From Tenodera sinensis (lineage: Eukaryota; Arthropoda; Insecta; Mantodea; Mantidae): a stretch of DNA of 64,000 nucleotides. Both the position numbers and the translations under genes were made by a program. Positions 1 through 12,499 of this stretch are shown in pieces. How positions within the stretch are numbered: position 1 is the stretch's first letter; each line of letters opens with the position of its first letter. The stretch is taken from contig CM060963.1 of assembly GCA_030765045.1 (NCBI GenBank), forward strand, positions 103,022,354 through 103,086,353, given 5' to 3'. Under the pieces are notes generated by a model. It ran no database searches, had not been told where the DNA came from, and saw nothing but the letters and a program-made list of their open reading frames with translations.

Positions 1-1400
1 TTGCGTTTGTTTAATTGAGATTCACATGTTTAATTAGTAAGCCTTTCTCTGTCTCTTATTGTTTACTATTTATACAAAAATCATCCACAGTGAAGAGGTC
101 TTCTGAGGACATTCTCAGAACATTTAATCTGTGGCTTAGAAACTCCCATGGAATTGCCTGCTTGTGTCCATCGCTGGATACTGACTGTCGGGTTATGAGC
201 TGATTTATGCACTGACTGAAAGAGGAGGTGGGGAATAGCAGCTAAATACGTAAGCTTTTCCAAAGAGACAAGGCTGTACATCGCTGCAGTAGAGTTACAG
301 ATCGAAATACGATGGAAATTTTGCCTGTAAGTCATCGCAGATTCCATGAGGAAGTATTCTTTTGTAACACATTTTATCCTATTTTGGTTGTGGAGGTGCT
401 AAGCCTTGTAGTTAATATCGCAGCTTTTCGAAGGACAGCAGTAAACAAAATTTGCTTGCCTCCGTCTCAATGTAAATATTCTTTTGACACTTTATTCAGT
501 TGCTGTACAAATAGCAACAGGCATCGTTTGACACGGCAACTTTCTAATGAAGTGTGTTTCTGTTTTCTCGACTCGTATTTCACGAGTCCTATGTAATGAA
601 GTAGCAGAGACACGGCTTATTGGTGTTTCTCCTACAATATCTAATTTCCTTAACAATCCGCTGAGAAATTTCCTCGGATCGACGGCAAGGACTCGCCTTT
701 TAGTTTCTTTTTCCGCCGCTTTCTTGGCGCTAATGATCACAACTCGGGCACAAGGAGCAATCGTCTTCTTTTCTGTGAACAAGTACGATGGTTGTAGGAG
801 CGGGAAAGGGAAAGGGGTGAGGAGTTGGGGAGAAAAACAAAAGAAGACTTGCGTTTCTGAAATCCTCCAAAGTGCTTTACTACTTTGCCCTCAGAGGAAA
901 CGAAATTAACAACTTCCTGTTTTCAGCCGCGATGCTTCAACTAAGAAGTGTATAAAGCGTCAAGGAAAGGAAGGGGGAAAAATGTAAAATGAGTTAATCT
1001 GCCACTCCTTTGTAGTTAAAAGGAAACAGTTTCCAGGCAATATCCATATCTTAACTCCCGACACCGCATAATGCGTCTCAGATTTATTAATTTAGCAACT
1101 GTAGCTTTAACAGGCGGTGTTATTACGAATTTTCATAACTGAATTTGATAACGATGGAGCTTTCTAATGATCATTTCCATAATATCGTAAATGTAAACTT
1201 TTACGAGTTCAATTTACTTGGATTGGCATACAGTTGGGAGGGGGGAGAATTATGCCAAACCAAAACATTTATTTCAACAAGTATAACTAGATCACGGTGA
1301 AACTGAGTAGTCAAGAAGCCATTTCATGGCCGACCATGCATGAAATATCTATGCCAGATATATTTAACCTGGGGTTCACGAAGCTTCTTTGTAAAATTTA
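1..1400. other. Unassigned sequence left of the first hAT element
   Basis: I see no recognisable gene, repeat family or RNA here. Short open frames occur on both strands but lack recognisable domains, splice context or codon structure. Base composition is mixed, with a slightly GC-richer patch near 600-900. Confidence 0.5.
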
Positions 1401-1408
1401 AAATACAG

Positions 1409-3238
1409 CAGTGGCGGTTATTCAGGTGAAGCAGGTGAAGAGGTTTTCACCTGAAAATAGCAGTATTCTATTTTTGTTAATGTTGGCATTATTACTGTCA
1501 TTCTAACAGTTTGGTCACAAATTTCAGCTGCTAGGAGCCTTAGCAGGGTCAGTGACCAACCCTTCTTTTGTTTGGAACTTACAGCCAGGCAGTCGGCAGG
1601 GAAAATTGGTAGGAGGGCATCCTCAGTTCCAAGGACAAGTGCAGATGTCAGGATTACGGAAGAAACTGCTGCACTAAACAGCTTGGTTGCCATGGCAACA
1701 TGACGTCACGAAACAACGTACTACGGGGAAATAACACGGGCATGCACATGTTTGAGGCAAACAAGAAATATTTTCACTTGGGCAGAGGCACAGAACACGG
1801 TAGAGGGGATGGTTTCTGTTTTCGCGCGCTTAGAAGATAGTATTCGTTTACCTCGAGGAAGAGCTGGTGGTAAACTTAAAACGTGGTGTTTTAGATAACT
1901 GTGAACGGTAGGTATAATTTACGAGTTTGCTAGACTCCAGTGCTTTTAATATTTAAATTACGGAATGTAACTGTTTTGTTATGAATCCAGTGAACCATAT
2001 AGTTTGCTATTTGCTAGAAACCCCATTTTCCAGGTGGAAAGATGAAGACAAGAAGGATGTTTTAAACTTTGGGCGGCCCACTGATATCATTGATGTAGCC
2101 CTTAAAAGAGAGGATAAGAAAATAAGGAAGACTTATAACATTAAATTCAAAAGCTCTTGGCTCGATAACTATTTTTGGTTATGCAGTAGTCGTAGTTTGC
2201 AATCGCTATTCTGTTGGCCTTGTTTACTTTTTAGCAACAAAAGTAACGTGTGGGACAAAGAGAGATTCACAGATTTCATTAATATAACCCGTTCTCTTCA
2301 CAAGCACAATGATTCGGCGGGACATTTAAAAAAAAAATAGAAACATAATGGCTGACACTCTTCAGGAAAACAGCAGACTTTTTCATGTACGTTTCAATGG
2401 AAATGTGACATTAAATAGGCTTTACCTGTAGTTGATCATTAAACCAACATTGTATTTAGGTAAACAAGAGCTTGCATTCTGAGGTCATGATGAGAGTGCG
2501 CATTTGCTAAGTCGGGGAAATTTCAAGGAGCTTGTGTACTGAAACTCCATTAGAAATCCAAAACCACTATAATAAAATTAAAAGTATATTCAGCGGTGAT
2601 TCTAAATCTATACAAGATGAGGTGATTGGATGTATTTTGGAATACTTACAAACCTGAAATTAAGGTCTCAGATTTTTTTTTCTGTTGAAGTTGACGACAC
2701 TACAGATATTTGTCAACAGTCTCAGTGCTCTATCATTGTAAGGTACGTGAATACAGAGAGCACATTGGTTGAACGATTTTTCGGATTTCATGATGTGAGT
2801 GTTGACAGGTTCGCGGAAACATTGTTCCTTTTGCTGCATGGTGTTCTTAAAGAATTTAACTATGAACGTAAATTAGTTGCACAATGTTACGATGGAGCGA
2901 GTGTTATGTCAGGACATTTGAATGAACTTCAAAAAGTATCAAGAACAATGCTCCTCAGGTAGTTTTTGTACATTGTTTGGGTCACCGTTTAAATTTGATT
3001 TTAAAACAAAACTATATATTTGCATCCGCCATGTTTATTTCTCTCACTTACTACGCAAACTGTCATATGTATTGGACGAAAATGAATCATAGTGTGACAG
3101 TTTCTTTTGTGTATAGCTCCATTGGATACAAAAAGTTCGGTAAGAAATGTTGGACCGTGTTACACCGACTTTGCATTGTATTTTCAGCATGCTTAAGTGA
3201 ACTTCTTCACCTATTTTGTAAGGCACGAGCCGCCACTG
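1409..3238 (+). mobile_element. hAT-superfamily DNA transposon with perfect 8-bp target duplication
   Basis: The element begins CAGTGGCGG at 1409 and ends CCGCCACTG at 3238, so it has inverted ends of the hAT type. The host octamer AAATACAG lies at 1401-1408 and again at 3239-3246, a perfect 8-bp duplication as hAT transposases make. At 1830 bp it is shorter than an autonomous element with a ZMYM1-like transposase, and the C-terminal dimerisation region is not readable, so it is probably an internally deleted or decayed copy. The identical duplication suggests a fairly recent insertion, while the frame breaks in the coding part show that the transposase was already defective or has decayed since. 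Confidence 0.9.
1981..3238 (+). pseudogene. Broken ZMYM1-like (TTF zinc finger) hAT transposase
   Basis: Three open blocks are in the right order but interrupted. Block 1 (1981-2337) contains WLDNYFWLC, FCWPCLLFS and, near its end, LHKHNDSAGHLKK, which fits the Cys/His pattern of a TTF-type zinc finger and stops in an A-run. Block 2 (2630-2959) contains VDDTTDICQQSQCSIIVRYV and AQCYDGASVMSG, matching the DUF4371/hAT catalytic-core style seen in ZMYM1-like proteins. Block 3 starts at 2977 with GHRLNLILKQ, the conserved AHxLNL motif, and then loses similarity. The role would be cut-and-paste transposition in the nucleus. Stops and frame changes between blocks, and the missing C-terminal dimerisation region, make it a pseudogene. 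Assignment rests on motif recognition only. Confidence 0.8.
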
Positions 3239-3246
3239 AAATACAG

Positions 3247-4222
3247 AGACCTGAATTGTCCTCTATCGCAGAATTCACTTTTCCTATGTCTACCCAACAA
3301 TGACATCTTAAGCTGTGTTCGCTTATCATTTGTTTTCTTTGTATGAAATGCCGATAAGAACAGTGACTCCTTACTCACTATATTTTCGAGGCTGTTATGT
3401 GCAGGGTCGTTTTCTTTACTCAGTTTTCTTTCTTTTTTTTTTTCTTTTCTTTTCATTAATGTAGTAGTGAACTACATATTTTAACACCATCTTTTTATAT
3501 CAAATATAGGTAATAATTTAAACAATTATAAATATATTATTGCAATTGGTCTATATCACGAAGATAAATAATTATAACCAAAAACATTACTTAATCTTCT
3601 TTAAAAAAGAATTTATATTAAGAAAAATATTTTGTTATATGTAAACATTCGCTATAAGTGGAAAACGTAAACTCAATTGAACAAGTGATAGTGTGGAACC
3701 ACCGCCAATGATTCAACAACTTCTGTTCCACCACAGCACATCGGTGAAATTGATTCATCTACGAGCAAGTGGAAAACCACGAGAGACGTGAAATACAGAT
3801 ATTAGAATGACTCTTACATTAAACATGGATTCCTGTCCAATATGTGTGATCCATCTCTACCTCTCTACATTATCTGGGATCAAACTCTGGCGAATAATTC
3901 TATAAAACCATCCCTACTTCACAAATTCATATAATTGTCCCATCTGTAACGTAATTCCCGTATTTATTTTATACATTTATAGCATAATCCTGCTTTTGTA
4001 GTACCCAGTAAATTGCATAACCTATTTTATATATAGTTATGTATCGTTTGAATTAAGGACAGTTCTATATCTTATGGCTAGGGGTACAGGCTGGAATGGA
4101 AAATTGTCTTTGAGGGTACGTGGAGAAAAAGGGTTGAAATTTGCACATTCTTACACGAAATATTTACTCGCTTAAACATGCTTAAAAGTGTTCACAGGCA
4201 GATGCTCTTAGGTGAGATAATA
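3247..4222. other. Unassigned AT-rich sequence
   Basis: Mostly AT-rich DNA between the hAT element and the first solo LTR. A T-rich tract lies at 3423-3452. No gene or repeat family is recognised. Confidence 0.5.
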
Positions 4223-4429
4223 TTGTGACACTGGGCGCGGCTCACAACAAAGGATGGTCAGATCTAAGCTGCTTCACATGTCGGCGAGCAAACAAAGGCG
4301 TTCAAGGTCGCTGCTTGTGTATACGTGATCAACTATACGAGGGCGGCGCTTAACAAAAATTGCTGGAACCTTCGAGATGCATCCAGTAGCCGGTGTGTTT
4401 GTAGAAGTTCGAGAATGGATCTATGACGT

Positions 4430-4450
4430 CATCCCTGATGTATAAAGAGA
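4430..4450 (+). promoter_or_regulatory. LTR-B promoter (TATA box)
   Basis: A TATAAAGAG motif lies just after GACGTCATCCC inside LTR-B copy 1. The same arrangement (TATATAAGGAGGC or similar) is conserved in the other copies, supporting a Pol II core promoter in the LTR. Confidence 0.5.
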
Positions 4451-4749
4451 TGAGGCAAAGAGTTAGAGGAGTTGCGGGTGCAGGCAATTGTTGAGTCGGT
4501 CTGTGTGTCAGTGAGTACGAGACAGCTATGAAAGACACGTCGAGTCGAAGTGAAGAAGTTTTAATCAGCATCGAATGATTGAATAGTCGGGGTTACTGCT
4601 TGAGAGCAGAGAAAGTGAAGAAAGACAGTGAAAGGACTGAGTAAGGTTACGAGAAGTAACCTTTGAGTTTTGAGTTGTAATGTCACGAAAGGCTGTAGAT
4701 TGTGTTAACAGAGAAGAGAATTGTGTTCTTGTGAAAAAGTTTTAGAACA

Positions 4750-4757
4750 AAATAAAG
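4750..4757 (+). promoter_or_regulatory. LTR-B polyadenylation signal
   Basis: AATAAAG near the LTR 3' end is conserved in all full LTR-B copies, about 30-60 bp before the terminal GTCA. Confidence 0.5.
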
Positions 4758-4786
4758 TGAGAAAATTGATTTTTCAGTTTGTCACA

Positions 4787-5544
4787 GTGCTATTAATAGA
4801 GATAACCAAATATTAAATTTCCTGTTGTAAACAATGCTAGCTATAATTATGGGAAGATGTATTTTTCACTGTGTAGAATTCAAAATTTCAGGTTTCATAA
4901 TCTTTTGGTAAACTATACTAATATGTTCATGTTTTATAACATTTACGAGATTTGAACTCTAAATTAATTCCTTTAGTAATGGGTCTGGCTTTGTTGATAC
5001 TATATTCTCTATCCTACTCTACTCTATAAAAAACGTTATTAAAACCCGAAATCATTCACAATTAACTTGTTATTGAGCACTCTGTGATTGCTCAAAATAA
5101 TATGTTTCATACTAAGCCCAGTGGAATGAAAGGGAAGAGGATTCAATTTTTGTGTGTTCAAAAGTTGAAATCTGCATAAATCTACAATCGTCTAAAGCAA
5201 TGAACAGTACACAGTAATGAACGAAATAAATCTAACTGCTGTGAAATTTTCAACGAGCGAACAAATGTGCTTGAGGAAACTCGATTGGGATGTCCATCAC
5301 TCATCACAGATGATCTGAAGAATCAAGTGGACACCAGCATCGTACAAGATAAGCTGTAACCACGGATGCCTTACAGTTTCTTTCCCAAACATTTCATTTC
5401 GTTTCTTTCCTTGGTGGAATTGTGACTGAAGCTTTTCACTTAATGAACTGACAGTAGCCGACTGCATCATGGGAACTCTATATTTCGTCAACAAAAATGA
5501 CAAATGCTTAAATAATGGAGTGATTATGTGAAGAAATGCACAAG
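4787..5544. other. Unassigned AT-rich sequence
   Basis: No gene or named repeat is recognised between LTR-B copy 1 and the first HINE-A copy. Confidence 0.5.
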
Positions 5545-6495
<951 letters not shown>

Positions 6496-7889
6496 TAAAA
6501 CGGTCTTTACATCGTGAACATAAAAAAGTGGTGTTTTAATTAAAATCGGTATAGCCATTTCAAAAACTATTCCATATAATGCGTCTTTTTTTAAAGGTTG
6601 TTTTATGTATTTCTAGTAAAACATCATGATCAAATTTTTGAATTAATATAATAAGCCATCTTATCAATATAGCTGTGTGGTATAGAAAGCAAAAAATTAG
6701 TTTTTACACAGGATCGTTATAATAGGACTTCGATTATTTCTTAAATGCTTATGATATTTGGACGAATAAAATTGTGTTTGCAGAAACCTCTTGGACTAGT
6801 GCAGCTCCTAGGAGATATATCTACCTATATTGTGTTGGAGTGAGACTACTTCCTGTTTATGTTAAAAGGAAGGAACTGTGTCACAAATTCCTCTGAAAGG
6901 AAGCTGAGACTCCCTCGGTCCACTGGCTACTGTTTTGTATATTAAAGAACAGCCCTCCGGCTGCGCCTCACTTGGCAGTCATCTCCTCCCTTTCTTTTCT
7001 AAAAGAAAGCCTTGGTGTCGGGTTTTTAGGACATCACCAGGGGACACAAAGGGGTAAGCGATTTTTTTTCCTCTGTCTTCCAACGTCCGTGTGCATTCGC
7101 ATAAAAAACATACTGAATAAAAAGGAAAGGGTTGACTGTAAGGGACGGATGAAAAAAAAAAACGATAGGTAGCACAGAGGGACGGGGCTAAAAAGATAGG
7201 CAAAAAGAAAGACTTCGTTTCCCGGGGTGTTACTCTATGCATGTATGATGTATGTAGCAAAAAGAAAAGGCGAAAAAAGGGTTTGAAAAAAAATTACCAA
7301 GGTTCCAAAGGGTTGCCAGGGAGGGTCTAGTGCGAAGGGTGGGAAAAAAGTACTATTTGAATAGAGAAAATTGGGGATGGTGTAGGGTGAGAAAAACTGC
7401 CAGGGTTGTTGTCTCGTATGCAAAGTTTTTATGTCATGTTTGCATGATGCATTCGGTTTTTTCTTTCTGTATGATTATTGTTGTGCGAGATGAGGTAGGA
7501 TGAGGTCACGGTCAGACGGGTAACGTTTTTACATGCTGCTGAATTGATGGGAATTCTTTGTGGGTCCCTTTAGACATCCCAGCCGTCCCGTATGTCATCT
7601 TCTCCACAACACTCAGCTTCTCATTTACAATGTTGAAATAAGCTCAAACGAGCTAGCTCTCTCTGTATCTCTTGTGAATGCCGTTTCGATCGCGTCTGTG
7701 CTGAGCTGTGCGTTCTTTGCGAGAGGTGGGTGTGTATCTGTATCCACACTTGTGTACAAACACTCAGGGCGGCTTGTCCTATTGCACTCAACCACACTTC
7801 TAACACTTTGTAAAGTCTGCAGTTTAGCTCGCGTTTTTCCATAACTCGTCCTTTCTTTCCTGAACGAACCTTTGGAACACAGCTTCAGT
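6496..7889. other. Unassigned; purine-rich patch and diverged HINE-A fragment
   Basis: About 6505-6700 weakly resembles the HINE-A central block (TTTTAATTAAAATCGGTATAG, then TTCCATATAA). From about 6970 to 7430 the plus strand is purine-rich with many A and G runs. Short frames here are low-complexity. Nothing is recognised at 7430-7889. Confidence 0.4.
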
Positions 7890-8465
7890 TATTTCTATAT
7901 GTGTACTAACCATTCTTACAAACTCTTATTCTTCTATCTTCTTCGTCTTAGTTGAGACAAACATTTGCAACAACTATCTTATTATTTTCTTATAGGTGCA
8001 AGAGGAATATGGGAATACAGTAGCCTTTGTGCGATAGTCAAATCTTTTAAAGCTTTGAGATTCCGTTCTCTTTGCATAACATATAAAAACTGAAAAACGC
8101 TGTTCCATTTGACAGAAGTGTAAGTTCTTCAAAACTGACACAAATAACAGGCAATATCCTCGAAAAGGTTCACTCTAAAAATATTTATTTAGACATAAAT
8201 TGGCAGTTTTAGCAAGATCTAAATTTTTTGTGTAGTAAGATTTAGTCCATCTCTTACGGTTTACCAGTTATGCAAAAGCCATCCAGGGTAAATAGAACTT
8301 CATGGGCTATAGCCAAAAAATTCAAGATATACATTTCATTTGTCATAAAAATATCTCAAACATGTGGCATTTTAATCAAAACTGATAGAGCTATTTCCAA
8401 GAAAATTAAATTTTTTTAGAAATGTTCCACATAAAAGATAGTTTAGGTTGGACAATTATTTTTAT
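7890..8465 (-). mobile_element. HINE-A copy 2, truncated
   Basis: Matches the family from TGTACTAACCATTCTTACAA to the GTAGTTTAGG-type block, with GAGACAAACATTTGC, GCGATAGTCAAATC and GGTTTACCAGTTATGC in order. The microsatellite and the TTACTTTCTCTAC end are missing; similarity stops near 8465. Confidence 0.8.
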
Positions 8466-8754
8466 TACTTTTTAAGTTGAAACTGCAGTTTTAGAACAGA
8501 TATAATAAACTATTGGTACAAACAATTTTTTCACAATTAACACAACTACTGTAATAAATTAAATTTTGATTATTTAAGGGTGTTGAAAATACTGTCATTT
8601 ACAATCTGGCAGTGACTAAGTCAAAGCCTGAATTCTTGTTGAACATTTTCATCCGCTGCTGGTGATATGTATATCTTCGCATGCTTTTGTTTCTCATTTT
8701 AGCTTTTCTGTATTATCAATCCTCGTAACAAAGGTATTTTTTCAAATATCCACA

Positions 8755-8930
8755 AGTCAACTCGGTTGAGTACCTGCCTACTGTGCAAGGGGTTATAGCT
8801 TCGACTCCCGGCTGGAGGGTGGCAATTTTTCTTTAACTAGGAATATTCCCATACTTATTATAGTCAGAAAGCATAAATGGTAGTGTGAATGTGTGTGTGA
8901 ATTTAATGTAATAAATTAATCCAAAGTAAT
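8755..8930 (+). mobile_element. tRNA-derived SINE, family T2, copy 1
   Basis: A decayed tRNA-like head (GGTTGAGTACC as A box; CTTCGACTCCCGGC as B box) is followed by GGCAATTTTTCTTTAACTAG and GTGTGAATGTGTGTG, the same body as the better-preserved copy at 27.87 kb and the one at 21.3 kb. Poorly preserved, so boundaries are approximate. Confidence 0.65.
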
Positions 8931-9230
8931 ATTATTCCGAAATTCAAAACCACCACTAAGCAAGTGTTCCAGGAGGTTAAAAGCCTCCAATTTTCAGATT
9001 TACTTTACATGGAGAATATTTGTTTCTTTTCTCTTTTATATACTTTCTCTAAAATAAACCCAAATACTTAAATTTAAGTTGATACTACTGATATTACAAG
9101 CAAAATTAATATTTCACACGTCATGTAAATAGCTTCTATAGCATTTTACACATTAATTGGTTTAACTTTCACTTTTTAATTTTTAGCCCTATAAGTTTGT
9201 GAACTTTACCTAGTTGTCCACAGGTTCTTA

Positions 9231-9280
9231 AAACTCACTCACTCGCTCACTCGCTCACTCACTCAAACTCACTCGCTCTT
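9231..9280. repeat. (ACTC)n short tandem repeat
   Basis: Roughly ten imperfect units alternating ACTC and GCTC. Confidence 0.85.
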
Positions 9281-9532
9281 TGTTAAAGAGATGCCATACA
9301 GGTAATTTAGGTGCTTTGTTCAGAGTTTTTGAGACAGTGGAAGGGGGGACAGTTATAACCTTCCACTATCTCAAAAGATTCTGGACAAAGTATAATTATA
9401 GACTAACAGATATATTAAAATAGATAAATTATACAAATGGAATTGACAATTTTCAGACTTTGCCTGTTGGTCGTTTCAATTTTTCTATGTTAAAGGCGGT
9501 ATATAAACATAACATTAAAAAATCTGATGTGT

Positions 9533-9990
9533 TGCATTCGTCCAGAGTAAATACTACAGGGGCTATAGCCAGAAAATTCAAGATATACATTTCATTTTTC
9601 ATAAAAATATTTCAAACATATGACATTTTAATCAAAATTGTTAGAGCCATTTTCAAGAAAATCCAAATTTTCGACAAATTTTCCATGCAAAGGGTAGTTT
9701 AGGGTGGGGTTATTTTCTTCAAAATCTTCATGTCGCATCCTTGAAAGACATTAAACTTAAATATCAACTTTGGTTTTTAACGGACTTTTAGTTTTTGAGT
9801 TATGCTGTCCACAGACTGACAGAGACACACAGACTGACACACAGACTGACACACAGACACACACACTGACCTTTTTCTAAAAGTGCTTTTTTTATTCAAG
9901 GGTCCTCAAAACATATATTTTCGGTGAAATCTCGACATCACAATTTGGGTGGAATACAACACTTCCCCTACTTACCAGTAGAGAAAGTAA
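9533..9990 (-). mobile_element. HINE-A copy 3, internal deletion derivative
   Basis: Both ends are present: TCTGATGTGTTGC at 9533 and the GTAGAGAAAGTAA end at about 9978-9990. Between them about half of the element is missing; the hairpin end joins directly to the block TCCAGAGTAAATACTACAGG. The CAGACTGACA/CACA microsatellite remains at about 9808-9865. Flanking bases are A-runs on both sides (T on the element strand), as expected for T-T insertion. Confidence 0.85.
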
Positions 9991-10319
9991 AAAGAAAGTA
10001 ATCAAGTGAAAGGAGATCTTTTCTCACAGTAACCAAATTTAACGACACACGATGCATGAGATATACCATTTCAAAGTTCTATCGATATCTATTGATATAG
10101 AAAGGAACAATAAATCTTATGATTACTACTGTTTATTTGTATATGTCTTTATAGACTAAAGTAGCTGTAATGGTATTATTATTAGTGTTTATTTTTGTTT
10201 ATTTGTTTATTTATTTTGCCAACATAATATTCAGTGATATTCCGAAAGTTGGTGTGAAAGAAATAACAACACAGCTACTGTCTCTCCAGGGAAGTTTGCC
10301 TCACTTTCTCTCTAACGGG

Positions 10320-10321
<2 letters not shown>

Positions 10322-10400
<79 letters not shown>
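10322..10400. repeat. (GT)n microsatellite
   Basis: About 79 bp of uninterrupted GT, followed by TATGTGTGTC. Long open frames reading poly-Cys/Val or poly-His/Thr across it are artefacts of the repeat. Confidence 0.97.
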
Positions 10401-10408
<8 letters not shown>

Positions 10409-10837
10409 TCACTTGAGAACAGGTCCTGCCCTTCTTCATTGTCCACACTTCCCGGTTCTGTCCTTTTTTTTTTATCCACTCCCTCCTCTACCTGTATACT
10501 TGACACATCTTGACGTCAGGAAAATTGCTCCGCAGAACAGAATCTTATCAGCACCATCCCAACCCCACTTCTCCTGGAGCCCCATCGAGGGTTGCAACCC
10601 TTTACTTGTGGCCATGACGCTGAATAATAATGATATATTCAACAACACACCACACACACACAGACACACACACATATGCATGCAGGAAGAGAATAAAATA
10701 GGCCCCTGTCAAAAACCGAACAAGGCAGATTCTCCCCCCTCCCCAAAGTATTTTTTTCTCCATAGTTACAACTAGGCCAACCCTTTTCTTTGCTTCTTCC
10801 GCCTGCTCTGGATTCATAATGAATCTTCTCGTTACAG

Positions 10838-10903
10838 AATCCAGTAGCTAGTTACCGCCGAGTGGTTCTCCGCGACGACGGTTTCAGGAATTATCCTCAT
10901 GAG
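10838..10903 (+). CDS. Candidate 66-bp internal coding exon, product unknown
   Basis: A GC-richer 66-bp segment is preceded by a pyrimidine-rich stretch (TTTTCTTTGCTTCTTCCGCC), a branch-like TTCATAATG and the acceptor CTCGTTACAG, and followed by the strong donor GAG|GTAAGTG. Exactly one of three frames is open, giving 22 codons (NPVASYRRVVLRDDGFRNYP, then HE); the other two have stops near the start. The length is a multiple of three. It matches none of the repeat families in this window. I do not recognise the peptide. If real, it is a phase-symmetric small exon of a host gene with very long introns, and much of the flanking sequence would be intron. Chance occurrence in 64 kb cannot be excluded. 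Confidence 0.35.
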
Positions 10904-11094
10904 GTAAGTGTTGCACAATGGGATCATTGTTGAGGTCGGTGTGAGAACATCATTAGCATTATCACATAGTCATTCAAAGTACACTTATTTCTTGTCTCCA
11001 TTGCGCAACCTTTAAAACTATCTTCTTTATATACGCATCTCTCTATTTAAATTTAAACCAAATTCCTTTAAGGTTTCACATTCTTTATTTTCTC

Positions 11095-12147
11095 TACTAC
11101 ATATAGTAAGCAGGGGAAGTATTGTGCTCAACCCAAAAATTCGAGTTGGTATTTAAGTTTAATATCATTTAGGGATGCATTAAGAAGATTTTCGAGCAAA
11201 CTCCTGCATCCTAAACTACTCTCTACATGTAAACTTTTACGAAAAATTTTAATTTTTGCAACAATGACTAAAGATTTTGATTAAAATGCCGCACGCGCAA
11301 GGTATTTTTTGGCAAACGAAATGTATATTTTCAATTTTATGTCTATAGCTCGGTAGTCCTGTTTACTCTTGATGACTTCTGCATAACTGGTAAACAATAA
11401 GAGATGGACCAAATCTTACTATATAGAAGATGTAGGTCTCGTTAAAATACACAATTTATATCCGATTATCTTATTTTGTGAAGTGAGCCATTTCGACGAT
11501 ATTCCTTATTTGTCATAATTTTGCAATACCTACAAGCATTCTCAAATGATCTCTCGTATCTCTTACATAGATCAAAGAGGACGGAATTTATGTCATCATA
11601 TAGCGACCACTCTTAAAACAGTTGATTATCACTTAAAGCCTACTGTATTCCCCTTTCACCGACAAGAAAATTAGCATTAAGATAATTTCTACAAATGTTT
11701 ATCTCGATTAACATGAAGTAGATAGAAGAATAGGGTCGCGCCGTGGTTGAGCGGTTAGACCGCTTGACTCTCACCAAAGCGAGCCGGGTTCGATCCCAAG
11801 TGGTTCATCATAACCTTTCCTATCATTTCATATCATCCGCTTCCTCGCTCATACACCAAGCTTCGGGCTGATCATCCATCCTGGTTCCTCTGTGATCAAC
11901 TCCGGTTACCAAGACTGCATATTCTAGCCGAGAGGACGGGGGGCGCTGACCATGTCCCACTCTCTATCACTGGACCCCGCTCATGACGCCTATACTGGAC
12001 GGAGGTGACGGATCCAGCGGTCGGGCGGTAGGCAAGGTTACATTCACAGGGCCAGTGCCACAGGAAAAGGAGGAAGATAGGGGAATAAGTGTTTGGAAGA
12101 ATAGTTAGTGAAATAATAGATAAATCATATGAGTGCAACACATCAGA
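11095..12147 (+). mobile_element. HINE-A copy 4, interrupted by a SINE
   Basis: Starts TTATTTTCTCTACTAC at 11095 and ends at GTGCAACACATCAGA near 12147. The order is start, ACCCAAAAATTCGA, TTGGTATTTAAGTTTAATAT, GTAAACTTTTACGAAAAATT, GGTAAACAATAAGAGATGGA, TTTATCTCGATTAACATGAA. The microsatellite segment just after the start is deleted. A tRNA-derived SINE (11733-12074) interrupts it with a 13-bp imperfect duplication, after which the last ~60 bp of the element resume. Confidence 0.85.
11733..12074 (+). mobile_element. tRNA-derived SINE, family T1, copy 1, nested in HINE-A
   Basis: The head GGGTCGCGCCGTGGTTGAGC has a Pol III A box and GGTTCGATCCC (11787-11797) is a canonical B box. The duplication is AGATAGAAGAATA (11720-11732) versus AGATAGGGGAATA (12075-12087), 11 of 13 identical. 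The body (CATATCATCCGCTTCCTCGC, GGGCTGATCATCC) matches the copy at 44.4 kb. Confidence 0.85.
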
Positions 12148-12304
12148 TTATCTGTTTTATGTTCTCTAACAACGCTTACGTCGAACGATAAATGAGTGAA
12201 GTGATCCCAAATGAACCGGGGTATATAGAAATTAACGTTACAAGACATGCAGGTATATTTTCAGAATAAGTGAAAGTAGCGAAAAACAAGCATTATTCAG
12301 AAAC

Positions 12305-12370
12305 TCAGTAGGTATAAGCCAGGTTCGAACTTGGTTCCACTTGAATGTGAGATAGATACGCTAACTAACC
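12305..12370 (-). mobile_element. tRNA-like SINE head fragment
   Basis: On the minus strand an A-box-like TGGTTAGTTAGCG precedes AAGTTCGAACCTGG, a B-box-like motif, at tRNA spacing. No conserved SINE body was recognised. Confidence 0.4.
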
Positions 12371-12499
12371 ATATACAGCTAATTTGTTATCCATTTTTGA
12401 CTTTCTCCCCTTCATGAGTAGTTACAAAGAATATCTAACATTTTCCCGTAGACTTTATGTGGGATATAAGATATTTCTCGGGTATTAAATTAGCCAAAA

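Larger units (their letters stand above)
4224..4786 (+). mobile_element. Solo LTR, family LTR-B, copy 1
   Basis: Starts TGTGAC at 4224 and ends GTCACA near 4786, a 6-bp terminal inverted repeat of the TG...CA kind. It shares ordered landmarks with the copies at 19.8, 35.2, 43.0, 49.5 and 60.3 kb: a GC-rich start (ACAACAAAGGATGGTC), TTCGAGA, a GACGTCATCCCT segment followed by TATAAAGAG (promoter), a GAAGAAAGACAGTGAAAGGA segment, TCACGAAAGGCTGTAGA, and AATAAAGTGAGA (polyadenylation signal). Upstream flank is ATAT, as at other copies, but no clean downstream duplication is visible. No internal retroviral genes follow, so it is a solo LTR. Confidence 0.75.

Noticed and set aside
4224..4786. Host gene promoter with TATA box
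   Set aside because: The same promoter-like segment recurs in at least six dispersed copies with LTR ends, so it belongs to the LTR-B family.
10170..10775. 201-codon open frame across a GT array
   Set aside because: Its centre is repeat-encoded Cys/Val and the flanks show no domain; composition is typical of non-coding DNA.
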